Part shown: piece after piece, positions 12,862-23,160 of the stretch
Position numbering within the stretch: position 1 is the stretch's first letter
How the letters are laid out: every line of letters starts with the position of its first letter
Assembly: GCA_025331565.1 (NCBI GenBank)
Contig: JAFREQ010000120.1
Span: forward strand, 372,001-436,000
Source of the DNA: Holacanthus passer
Taxonomy: Eukaryota; Chordata; Actinopteri; Pomacanthidae
DNA: 64,000 bases
Direction of reading: 5' to 3'
Position numbers and translations under genes: made by a program
The notes under the pieces: generated by a model
The model's input: the letters and a program-made list of their open reading frames with translations, nothing else
What the model was told of the DNA's origin: nothing
The model's database searches: none

Positions 12862-13630
12862 TTAAAGGGATAGTTTGACATTTAGAAAATACACTTATTC
12901 TTGGCGAGAATTAGATTTGAAGATCGATACCACTCTCATGTTTGTGCATTAAGTATAGAGCCTGGAGACCAAAAACACATGAGCAAACAGATTGTGCCCA
13001 CAACGAAGCACATAATTCTACAAAGCAGCTAACTTATGCTACATTTGGAATGTAAATAATCCCAATTATCTAACCTGGTGTCCATGTCCTCTCTGACTTT
13101 TGGTGCTAGAATCCCATTAGATGCTCAGTGTGGAAGTTAACTTTTAAAAGTTTAATTAAGTTGAACTTTGGCTGCGATACACGGTGGACAATCAGCGTAA
13201 GTGCACAGCTATGACTCGCCTGGCTGTCAGATGATGATCTGATGATAAGATGATCTTCACTATAATTAACGACCTTGCTTTTTGCTGTGAAGGCCCTGTG
13301 AGGTTCTCAGCAACATCACTGAAGTGTTGAGTGGCTGGATTAACTGCTGTTCATCAAAAAATACCATGTCTAAAACTATGAAATGTATTTTTACATTTCT
13401 GTTTAATCTCAAGCAAACAAGATACATATTTAATTGTGAATTTCAGAGGCGTCACTTTGAAGAATGGCAGTAAAGCTCTGCCCTCCTGCTCCCAGTCTTT
13501 ATGCTAAGCTAATCACCTTCTAACTCTTGAACCCTCACTGAATGCACATGCGAGTGTGATATTAATCTCATCTAATTCTGCGAAAGAAAGCAAATAAACG
13601 TATTTCCAACAAGGTGAACTATTCCTTTAA
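12862..13630. mobile_element. Non-autonomous inverted-repeat element flanked by TTAA
   Basis: The left end reads TTAAAGGGATAGTTTGACAT; the right end, in reverse complement, reads TTAAAGGAATAGTTCACCTT. Similarity between the ends continues for about 80 bp (shared GAAATAC/GAAAATAC, TTATT, AATTAGAT, CACTC blocks). TTAA at both ends suggests piggyBac-like insertion, but no transposase is present, so the superfamily is inferred. I recognise the terminal sequence as one of the commonest fish dispersed repeats. It lies in the cds1 3' UTR. Confidence 0.8.
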
Positions 13631-14849
13631 AAAAAAAGATTGCTTCCTTTATCGATTTAACCAATGATTTTAGTTGCACTGTAGCAGTGGGGATGGAGGG
13701 GGTGGATGCATCAGACCACTCTGAAGGTTCCCACGTCCTCAAACTCAAATGTTTGTTAAACTGTTAAAGAAAGTCTTGCTCTTTCTTATGCATTAAATCA
13801 CTGTTAAATTATTACGTTTTGAATGTAGTTTGCAATATAAGATGTTATCAACGATAACATAAGATTTGACACATTTGGAGCCTATATACCGAACAATACG
13901 TGTGTATGTACAGTAGATGCAGTACTGTATTTACACATATCTTTAAGTATATAAAAATCTGGTACTCTGGGTGATGATTTTATTAGCAATATTTTCATCT
14001 TATGCAAGTTGCAGTTTGACTCCTTAGAATAAGGGTTGGATAATTTAATTGTACAGGAAATCTGTGGCATTTACGATGAATCACACGTTCACCGGTGTGA
14101 TAAACGAGACAATGCATTATAAGTGTGTTACGAGGCTGCGTTCGCGGCTGATGGAGCCGACAAGATTCTCTGATTTAATCCAGAACTTTTCAGAGAGAAA
14201 TGTTTACCAAAGCACTGTCTGATTAACACTGATTTCCTTCCGTTATTGGGAAAGCTCCAGGGCCCAGGTCCAAACAACTGTCTCCTTCCTATTCCAACAT
14301 CCTCTCTTTGTTCTGAAAAATGAAAAAAAAAAAGGAGGAGAGAGTTTGGAACTGGAGACTGCAGACTGGAGCGCATCTGTGTCTTGTGCAATGTGTGTCA
14401 CTGTTCTGTTCACTTTCTTCAGTTGTTGGACGACGAGGATGTTATAATTTATTGTTCTGTTCGTGCTTCATAGAAATGCATTTTAGCGTGTTTTCCCTAT
14501 TTGAAGTGAATGGGGGTGCTGGGTGGATTTTTTGGGACCAGCTGTATTGTACTGTATAAATCTATAACTAAACCTTCTCTCTGGTAAAACACACACTACT
14601 GCTTTACGGTCTTTTTCTGTATTCAACCTCTTCTGTCCAACTTACATACTGAACGAGATGAAGCAAAGCATGTAGACGTCTGGGCCGTGTTCAGACGAAA
14701 GCAATCTGACCAAAAATCAACACAAACAGCAGATGGTCAAATGATTTAGATTGTTTCTTAAAGGCTGGAGTCTGGAGTGTGCCACTGGAATAAATAATAA
14801 AAGTAGAATGTCAGAAAATTGTGACAAATTTATGAAAAAGACAAAGATG

Positions 14850-14928
14850 TTTAATTGATTATTAGAATAGTTGCTGATGAATTTTCTGTCAATCAGCTCA
14901 TTAATAAATAATTGTTTCAGCTCTCGTT
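14850..14928. repeat. Partial dispersed teleost repeat (TTAAT-rich, ends TTTCAGCTCT)
   Basis: The stretch resembles the end of a fish repeat with repeated TTAATTGATTATTAGAATAG-type blocks and a GTTTCAGCTCT terminus. A second partial copy of the same style is at 18917-19018. The call is recognition from memory, without a library search. Confidence 0.5.
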
Positions 14929-15539
14929 AGAAGATACATGTGCAAACAGAGTAACAAAATTATAAAGTATATTGTCTTAAAAGACAATAATTGAACTATT
15001 AATTGGCAAAATAAGTCTCATCATCAATCATAAGTAAATTTAATTACGTTATACGATGTCACTTAAATACGTCAATTTATTATTATAAATCAGTGTATTA
15101 TTCCATTGGCACACTGGAGACACAGTTGTACAGTTGTAGTTCAAATTAGATCTAAGCTGTTGTGTGGACTAATTTATATTATTATTTTAATTAATTTTAA
15201 TTCTATATTTTATTCAAATTATGAAGGTGAAACACTTGAGGTACACGAGCATAAAGGTAGGAAAGAAGAAGCTAGTTCTAGTAGCCCAAATGTCAGGTAA
15301 TGATGCACTGCAGTTGTTTGGTTGCTTGTCTTTTTAATTTATCATTTTGTGTATATTTTGTGTGATTTGCTTTGAGCAGAAATGTTTTCTAATGGAAATC
15401 TATAGCTTTTGGAGTGGATAAGATTAAAAATTATACTGAGGAAGAATACTGTTAATATAGGGGCAATACAAAGTAATGTATAAACCACATATTGATATCT
15501 TGTTAGGGATATTGTGAAGCTATTTACTGTATGGAGGTG

Positions 15540-15545
15540 AATAAA
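15540..15545 (+). terminator. Distal poly(A) signal of cds1
   Basis: AATAAA followed at once by a T-rich tract (15546-15559) has the arrangement of a vertebrate cleavage site. It is about 90 bp from the oppositely oriented signal of tmem175. Confidence 0.55.
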
Positions 15546-15619
15546 GTTTTTTTTCTTTAAAATCTCCTGTTTCCTTTCCTGCTTTTGATAATAACAAGAT
15601 GCAGAATTCACTTTCACAT

Positions 15620-17439
15620 TGAAGGAACAACTTCAGATTTATTCACAAAACAAAGCTGGACGGTTTGTAATTTGACATTAAAAAAAAAAAAAAGACAGAG
15701 CAAATGCAGCGTTTGTACTTGTGTAGCTATTACAAACAGACAACACCAAAGCATTGATAACAGAAATCTGTGAAAGGGAATATTTGGCCTCGACCAACAA
15801 GCCACCGTGTTGGAGGAATGACAACAAAAGAAAGGTCATTTTTAAAAAAGCAATGTCTGACCATATGCATTAATTATTTTGGATCCAAAGAGTCATGTCA
15901 TGATGGAAGAGCAAAAAAAATACAGGCATTTATTCCTCCATAAAATCATAGAAATAACCCCCATCCTGATCAACCAACAGATCATTAGATACCTATCATC
16001 CTTAACAGGCAGAAAACAAGACAAACAAAACAAAACAAAACAAAAACAACTGTCCAACCAATCACAAACTTTTCACACACTCACATTCTTAAAAATCAAT
16101 AATTCAGCATTGTTTTTTTTTTTTAATCAACTCTTTTGTCCCTTGTCGATATGCTTTATCAAAACCTCCATCACCTGACAGGTTTCCATTAAAGTGCATC
16201 TCAGATTTGAGTTCCCTCCGAGTCAGTATCAAACACACATAATTGTACATCACAGCAGAGCATTACAGTGTTGAAAATAACCTCAGGACTATTTAACCGA
16301 AACAACAGTGACCCCTTCTGGACAAATGTATTACACCTGACTTTACAAACCTCTCCACAAAAACAATAATTTCTAGTTAAAATAAACTTATTTGTGATTT
16401 GATTTGCACAGTCCTCTACTTTTAAACATACAGTTTTAGGGATCATTTAAGTTCCTATTACAAATAATAATAGACATAAAACAGAACTGTGACATATTTG
16501 AAAAGGTGACATTACATTCCAGTGGAGATTACACACACATATGTGAATCAAAATATTTCAAAATAGTGCAATTTGAGATTTTATGGCCATACCAGTTCAG
16601 TACAATGTTTAAAGTGCTGAAAACTACAGACTTCAACCCAACGCCAACATTTATGAATGAGACACGTTGGAGAAAACAAAACTTCCCTTGTCGTGCACAA
16701 AGTATTTAGAAACACTTCAGCTTCTGAGATGTATGAATATCTGCGACCATCTGGACATGCTTATTCTCTCTAAGTGAAAAAAGTAATTAAGGCTGAATTC
16801 AAACCACAGCAGTTGGACGGTTCATCTCACTGAACTTGGCACAGAAACTGAAATACAATTATAAAAACCTGTTTCGTCTGTTCGACCGAACCTTTTCAGG
16901 GTGAAGCGTATAATCAGCTAAGTCATGATCACATGATTCCAAGGCATCTCTGAAAACACAAATTAGCTATTCTCATTTTATACCTTTTTCTACTTTGGGA
17001 CACGTGAGTGATAAAATCAAAGTGGGAAACCTCATTGTGAGTCATTTAAAATGTAGCTTTTGAGTTTGATGATTGTTGATTATTTGCAAATCAAAACTAG
17101 CATCACTTAATTTTCAAGTTATAGCGTAAAAAAATAATACATGGAGCTTTGGCTGTCAGTAACTTTCACTACTTTATTGGTCCACTGAGTGTTTTCTAAA
17201 TCTCTATGACTTCCACACTTAACCTTCAACAGGTGAGGTCCCATCTGATCCCATTTGCACTGATTCCTTCTCAAGATCTGAACAAGTTTAAATGTGGAAA
17301 ACAGAGCAATCATCTTTTCCATGTGGTTTCTAGTTCAAACCTTTGCAGTAACTCTTTCAGAGACCAAGCATTTGAGCAATGATGCCTCACTCCTCCGTCA
17401 GTTAGCTCAATTATCTGTGGCCACTTCCCTTCAAGCTAG
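15620..17439 (-). other. tmem175: tmem175 3' UTR
   Basis: The stretch between the tmem175 stop codon and the likely poly(A) signal is AT-rich and non-coding on both strands. It contains poly-A/T runs (15679-15693, 16112-16124) and an AAAAC-type run near 16020-16045. I see no recognisable exon or RNA gene. Confidence 0.55.
15638..15643 (-). terminator. Poly(A) signal of tmem175
   Basis: TTTATT on the + strand is AATAAA on the - strand, 1.8 kb after the tmem175 stop. Cleavage would fall near 15615-15625. No other clear signal lies closer to the end of the gene. Confidence 0.5.
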
Positions 17440-20400
17440 CTAGGTAACTAAAGCGTTGAACGGCACTCTCGTCTCGTCATCTTCCTCCTCCGTAACAGAC
17501 CTCGGGTCAGGTCTGTCGGGACAGAAAATGAGTCGTAGCAAGGCCAGCCCGACGCGCACCAACAGCCTCAACACAACAAAAGCAAAAGGCACCGTGATCT
17601 CCATCAGGTGGAAAATTGGGGCACTAAATTTACTCAAAATACACGTGAGGAAAAATGTCCCCAGAGCTACACAGGGGTACAGAGCAAGCTTAGCCAGCAT
17701 GAACACGTGCTCGCATCCACCGTAACGTACATACGGGTGCAGAGTTTCTTGTTCGTTATAAAGAGCCACGACCCAAATAGCAAGCTGAAATATACCGGCG
17801 AAGAAAATGATCACACAGCTAATCTGAATGGCCTCCAGTTCGTTGCGGGAGTTGGGTGGGAACTCGTGCGTCAGCTGGTAGGCTAAAGGCAAACCTCCGA
17901 CAAACGCCAGCGAGAAGGTGTTCAGCAGGCCCATGAAGCGTGTTGCCTTGGTGACGTGGAGGAAGAGCGAGTGGTGCACAAACCAGAGAAGGCCGACGGT
18001 GGCAAAGGAACCGAAGTAGGCGAGGTACTCGGGGCCGTAGACCTGCAGAGCTGCTACCAGGCTCCCGCCAAACTGCTTCTGCACAACAGTCGGGTCGGGA
18101 ACGTTGTCCTCGCTAAGAGGGAGGAACCAGAGAGGATGAGACTGAAACCCACCTGTCTTACACTATTAATCACACTTACTGCATCATGAGGTTTCATGTT
18201 ACTGCAGATTGAGCAAAACATCCTGTTCTCAGACGTATTTGTACCAAACTAATCAGAAGTTGGATCTGACTCTTTCAAAACTGCTTTGAAGGTGTTGCTA
18301 AAAAATTAGGGCATTAGTCAAAAAGTACACACATTTGTCCTATTTCTACCAGTTTAAGGAAATAAAGTGAAACAAACCATATGTCCAGGATGAGAAGCGT
18401 CGCTACGATGGCATAAACTCCGTCACTGAAAGCCTCCACTCGGTCCTTGCTGAGGGGCTCGCTGGGCAGGTAGGTGTAAAACAACACAGAGTCTGGAGTC
18501 TCCTCCACCTGACCTGGAATGGACACATGTCATTTTGAAATAAATCTACACCCACAACCAAAGTATGTCTTGCCAGAGGTAAGAATGTATTTGAAACGTT
18601 TCTCCCACCTGTAACAATAAAATTTAGTGCTCACCAATTGCTTTGCTGCGACACCACTTCAAAGACTGGGAGATGTACGGCAGGAAGATGATGATTGCCA
18701 ACAGCAAGTAAGACTGAAAGACAAAATGAAATTGTCACCGGACAGAAGAGATTTACAGCATCAACAGTTCATCTCTTAACTGCCACTAATCAAGCACAAA
18801 TCCCAAACATTTGCTTGTTCCTTTCTTGTCCATTTTATATCATTGTAAAATTGAATATCTTGTGTTTTAGAACGTTGATTGGACAAAACAAGAAATCTGA
18901 AGACACAACATTGGGAATAGTGATGGGCATTTTTCACAATACTTTAAGATTAATAGATTTAATTAATGACTGAAGAATTGATTAGTATATTAATCAGGAT
19001 TAGGTGCAGCCCTAAAACATTATTACAAGATGAACAGATCCCTCACAACAGACAGGCTCTATCCTTCTAATCATCTACTGCTGTTGCAGCTTTATACAGC
19101 GGAAGAAAAAAGTAACCGCCACCGACCAGCTGGAAGAAGATGAAGGAGAAGATGCTGGCGAAGAAGCACATGATGGGAACTCGCATGATGACTTTGAGGA
19201 TGTGGTGTTTGTAGATGGTCTGGTTCTCTGAGATCTGGATGTGTTCGTTGAGCAGGAAGGGACGACTGAAGGCGTACAACACAATCACCGACTGGGGAAA
19301 ACAAGACAGACTAAATTTCAGTAGCTCCATCAGCAAAAAAGAGCAACAGTACTAGTTTTTGAGGATTATTATTTGATGTTTGGGAAGATGTACTGATTAA
19401 TTCTAAGGTGACAATTTTTCTTCAAAAGAACCAGATATAAAAACACTTTAACTGCATTACCTGAATGACACCAATCACTATCACACAACCACAGAAGAGT
19501 AAAATCCCGAGGATGTGCTCAGGGAAGGTGGCCATCAGAGAGAACTGCAAAGATAAGACACAATGAAGATGAAGTACCTGAATGATATCAGTCAACTTAT
19601 CATGTAGAATTTGTGCCAACAGCGTGACTGATTCAACTTCTGCTTAGTGGTCGCAGTGATTCATACTCACTGTATATGGTAGAAAGGTTATCAGCATCAT
19701 GCAGGCCTGAAAGAGAAGCGAAACAACCTTCATATCGAGTATTAATTCTGATAGATTGGTCTAGAAAATCAGTTCCCCGATTTCTGTGAAACATATTGAA
19801 CATAGAAAGCTTTGGAGTTTATGTGCAGGTCTCAGAAAATCAACCAGAAGTCTTTCTTCTGCTTTTGTAACGTGGGCTGAAACTGGATTAACTAATAACT
19901 TAACTAAAAACGAACTAATGGGACAATCAAAGTTAACAAAGAACAAGCTGGCTGCATATAATTAAATGAAATAAATTGTAAATCAGAGAGTTGATAAAAG
20001 GACAAGAAATTTAATTCACAGAGACACAGTGTCCGACTGTGGATAACATCTTAACCTAGCAGCAATATATGCCACATAATCCAAACTAAAAAAATATTAC
20101 GAGACATTATTACAGTTACATTAGTTTCCTTTTGTGAGACACAAAAACTTATTACATAATTAACTTATTACGTTCATACATGAAATCTAATACTCCTTAA
20201 TGAAATATTGAAGATAGTCACAACAGTTATTACTTGACGATAGACTTGCATATTAAACACACAGTGATCTCACGGATACTGTACTTACAAGGTTCAGCAG
20301 TGCAAGACAGTCATCAATACGGACAATGACTTGAAACAACCTGTAAATCACAAAGAATTGGGAAAAACTGCTGTTATATGTAGATATGCAATAATAATAA

Positions 20401-21898
20401 TAATAATTTTATTCACATAGCACTTTTTAAGAATGTTAGCAAGTGCTTCACAAAAAGATCATGACAACATAAAACAAACAGTACAATAATAATAGCTCAC
20501 CTGATATGAGCAGCCCACGCCACAGTCACAATCAGGAATGTCATTAAGTAAACAGCAATTTTTGTCGTCAGCAGGAGCTGGACACTCTCCCTCAGCTCCT
20601 GCAAGACAAACACAGATTTATAACATGTCGCTTATTTTAAAGTCATAGCACAACATTCCTACAATATTACTGCAAGATATGTAGTATATCTGAAGTTACC
20701 CATATCTGACCAGTATCACTCTGCCACCACTGAACAGCCTTCAATATTAAGGAAGAAAATAACGACCTATTATTATTATTATATAACTAACATCTATTAG
20801 TATTGTCAAACATTACCTCATTATCTTCCACCTTTGTATGGGCAACAGGTAATATCTGTGAACAAAGGAGACATATCAAATGAAAGTGAAATGAAATGAA
20901 AATGAAAAGAAAGGCACATGATAACAATCTGATTTCCAACTGAGCAGTAAACCTGTTGTCTGTGTGTCAAGGGCCCTATTGTGAACATTATCAAGGCTAA
21001 TTTAAATCCTAAACTTTGCCTGACTTTTTGTATTTGAACATTTCTCTCACAGATAAATAGTGTATTCTTAAATGGTGGCTAATGAAAGCTAACTACTGTG
21101 TACATACAGTCAACTCACTGTACACTCACCACTTTGAGGTATGTTAAAACAGTGGACAGTCGTCAGCATACAAACTGAAGTAAGAGACGCCAATTTACTG
21201 TAATGTCCTTTTTTCTGATATTTCTAATGATATCTGTGACATTTTTTCACTGGTTTGTTTGTGTGATTATTCTGTCTGACTTACTCATCTTGTTTTCATG
21301 CTGTAACAACAAAAGAGATCTTGAAGTATTGGCCCTATGACTCTAAAACATTTCAGCAACTACCATTGAATACTCTTCTCACATTGTCTCCAATTCAAAA
21401 CATTTACAGATCTGCAAATTAATATTTCATATATACCAACCCAGTTTGTCTGATCTCAACTTGTGCTCAGTGGTGGAAGATGCATTCAGCAACACCACAC
21501 CGTAGATATGCTGCACTCCAAGTAGAAGTCCTGCCTCGAAATGTCTCATCAAGTAAAATAATAAAAATATTATCAGGAAAATCTATTTAAAGTAAAAGTA
21601 CTCAGGATGCAGACAGAATGGCCTCTTTTTGGAGTGCTGTATTTGTACAGCGTACAGTGTATATATGTATATTATTACATTAGGAGCACTGATGCATTAG
21701 TATGTAATCAATCTACTCTTGGTAGTTTCAGCAATGTGTTGTATTTGTTTATCTTGTGTTTTGCAGGTAAAAGCTAAACCTGCACAATCACTAGTACATA
21801 ATGCAGTAATACTGAATACAGCTATCAGAAGATCAGATCCTCTGAAAAGTACTGCAACAGAAGTATTAAAGTAGTACAATGAAAATACTACTACTAAC

Positions 21899-21945
<47 letters not shown>

Positions 21946-22223
21946 GGTGATGCCATGTTTGCTGGTGTCACGTGGTTCCGGGTCTCTGCAGACCCAGCTG
22001 TCCTCCTCCTCCACCACCTGTCTCTCACCATGACGGTGGCGATGATGGAGATGAGGGCGTCGCTGTAGGCCAGCAGGCGGTGCGAGGACTGGGTCCCGCT
22101 CCGGGTCCCGCTGGGGGCCTCCCTGTCGGACGGACTGAGGCTCTCCAGGCTCCTGGTCCCCCTCTTCTCCATCTCCTCCTCGACGTGGTGCTCGATGATG
22201 TCGCCGTCGTCGTTGTCCCCCAT
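17440..22223 (-). CDS. tmem175: TMEM175 endolysosomal potassium/proton channel, complete, 10 coding exons
   Basis: TMEM175 forms the constitutive lysosomal K+ leak and a proton-activated H+ conductance, setting lysosomal potential and pH. Exons in transcription order: 22223-22029, 20855-20817, 20598-20501, 20340-20289, 19706-19671, 19544-19461, 19291-19127, 18713-18635, 18513-18378, 18112-17440. They join in phase into 518 residues (human 504). The start ATG has A at -3 and G at +4. The protein has two six-helix repeats. The pore helix of repeat I reads YSDALISIIATVMILP (from residue 53), with Ile60 at the place of the human filter Ile46. Repeat II reads FSDGVYAIVATLLILDI (from 278), with Ile285 for human Ile271. 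The RxxxFSD motif is exact in repeat II but RLLAYSD in repeat I. An acidic N-terminus and a short acidic C-terminal tail (EEEDDE) are cytosolic by analogy. No break is seen. Confidence 0.96.
18917..19018. repeat. Partial dispersed repeat in a tmem175 intron
   Basis: TGATGGGCAT, repeated TTAAT/GATT blocks and an end reading GGTGCAGCCCTAA are typical of a common fish repeat. It sits between exons 19127-19291 and 18635-18713. Confidence 0.5.
21468..21895 (-). repeat. Dispersed teleost repeat, copy in tmem175 intron 1
   Basis: The copy begins with CAGTGGTGGAAGATGCATTC and contains AAGTAGAAGTCCTGCCT, AAAGTAAAAGTACTCAGGAT and CAGAATGGCC. I recognise these as landmarks of a very abundant fish interspersed repeat with AAGTAAAAGTACT modules. 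A second, oppositely oriented copy is at 22398-22735, so the two flank exon 1 and the promoter of tmem175. Confidence 0.7.
21899..21945. repeat. (AAT)n microsatellite, about 47 bp
   Basis: Uninterrupted TAA/AAT units lie about 80 bp inside tmem175 intron 1 from the exon 1 donor. On the - strand this produces an artefactual poly-Tyr or poly-Leu open frame, which is not a protein. Confidence 0.97.
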
Positions 22224-22330
22224 CGTGGAGGAGCTGCGGGACCGAGGAGGACTGAGGACTGTGTTTGCAAACAGCCGGAGAACAGCTGACAGAGGGCGGG
22301 GAAACCGGAAGTAGCTGCTTGCCTGTTTCC
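22224..22330 (-). promoter_or_regulatory. tmem175 5' UTR and core promoter
   Basis: The block from about 21960 to 22320 is GC- and CpG-rich, unlike its AT-rich surroundings. Upstream of the ATG lie a GC box (GGGCGGGG, 22294-22301) and an ETS/GABPA-type site (ACCGGAAGT, 22304-22312), with no TATA box. This is typical of a broadly expressed housekeeping promoter. The exact transcription start is not visible. Confidence 0.7.
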
Positions 22331-22397
22331 TGTTGTCAGCAGAGATCGTTTATTAACGAAGAGGAGTCACTCGGTGGTTAGAAACAGATCCAGGTTT

Positions 22398-22735
22398 AGC
22401 ATGCTGAGTAATTACATTTACTCAAGTACTTTACAATCTTCAGGTACTCGTACTTAACTCGAGTATTTCCATTTCATGCCACTTAGAAATTAACAAATGA
22501 ATTATGATGTACAATTATGGATTAATCTACCCAGTAGTATATTAAGTAGATGCAATTATCTCCACCTAACACCTTAATGCGTCACCAATTATAATTCAGT
22601 CATATATATTTTCTGAAATTGGGTCATTCTGCATCATAAGTGCTTTAACTTTCAGTACTTCATATTATAAACGAAGGACTTTGAGAGTATTTTCACATTG
22701 TAGTATTGCTGCTTTTTACTTGAATAAAATATAAA
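22398..22735 (+). repeat. Dispersed teleost repeat, copy upstream of tmem175
   Basis: The copy starts TGAGTAATTACATTTACTCA with CAGGTACTCGTACTTAACTCGAG, and ends with GTATTGCTGCTTTTTACTTGA. It is a decayed member of the same family as 21468-21895, inverted relative to it. It begins about 70 bp beyond the promoter block. Confidence 0.65.
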
Positions 22736-22749
22736 ATACTCCTGTCGCC

Positions 22750-23160
22750 ATATTTTTCATTATTTATTGCCACGGTTTGGGGTTTTTAGTTGAGTTATTT
22801 CTTGTTTTCCTGTGAAAGAGTCTTTCCTCAGGTGAGTTCAGTTGCTTTACTTCCTGTCTGTGATTGTCCCACCCTCAGGATTGTTGATTGCTCTCACCTG
22901 TGGTCCTCCTGTCCTCATGTGTTTAGTCTGTGTGTTCCTCTCTCTCTTTGCCAGCTCGTCCTTGTACCTCATGTCAAGTGTTCAAGCCCTGTCCAGTGTT
23001 GATTCCTCATGTTGTCCCAGTGTTTTTGGATTTGGCCTTGTGTTTCCCTGGACCTTGATTGATTTTGGAGTTTTGATTCTTGCCCTCTCCTACTGGGATC
23101 TATTTACCTGTTTGGACTGCCATTTCTACTTTCGACCCTGCCTGACCAACCAGTAAGTCT
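22750..23160 (+). repeat. Probable dispersed repeat, T/C-rich
   Basis: The stretch is strongly C+T-biased, with phrases such as CTCACCTGTGGTCCTCCTGTC and TTCCCTGGACCTTG that I associate with a fish transposon-derived repeat. Its style matches the reverse complement of 43976-44655. The open frames here follow from lack of A and are not supported as genes. Confidence 0.45.

Larger units (their letters stand above)
11684..15560 (+). other. cds1: cds1 3' UTR and downstream region
   Basis: No further coding signal follows the stop at 11683. A first AATAAA lies at 12508 and another just before 15545; the latter would give a 3.9-kb UTR. The stretch contains a CAA-rich run near 11940-11962, a TTAA-flanked inverted-repeat element (12862-13630) and a partial dispersed repeat (14850-14928). 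Which end is used cannot be told from sequence. Confidence 0.6.

Noticed and set aside
21697..22017. Open frame on the - strand with a long run of leucine (and poly-tyrosine in the next frame)
   Set aside because: It is the AAT microsatellite read in different frames, joined to intron 1 of tmem175; no protein.
22790..23156. Open frames of 70 and 104 codons with hydrophobic composition
   Set aside because: They lie in a T/C-rich repeat-like stretch; the hydrophobic look follows from base composition.
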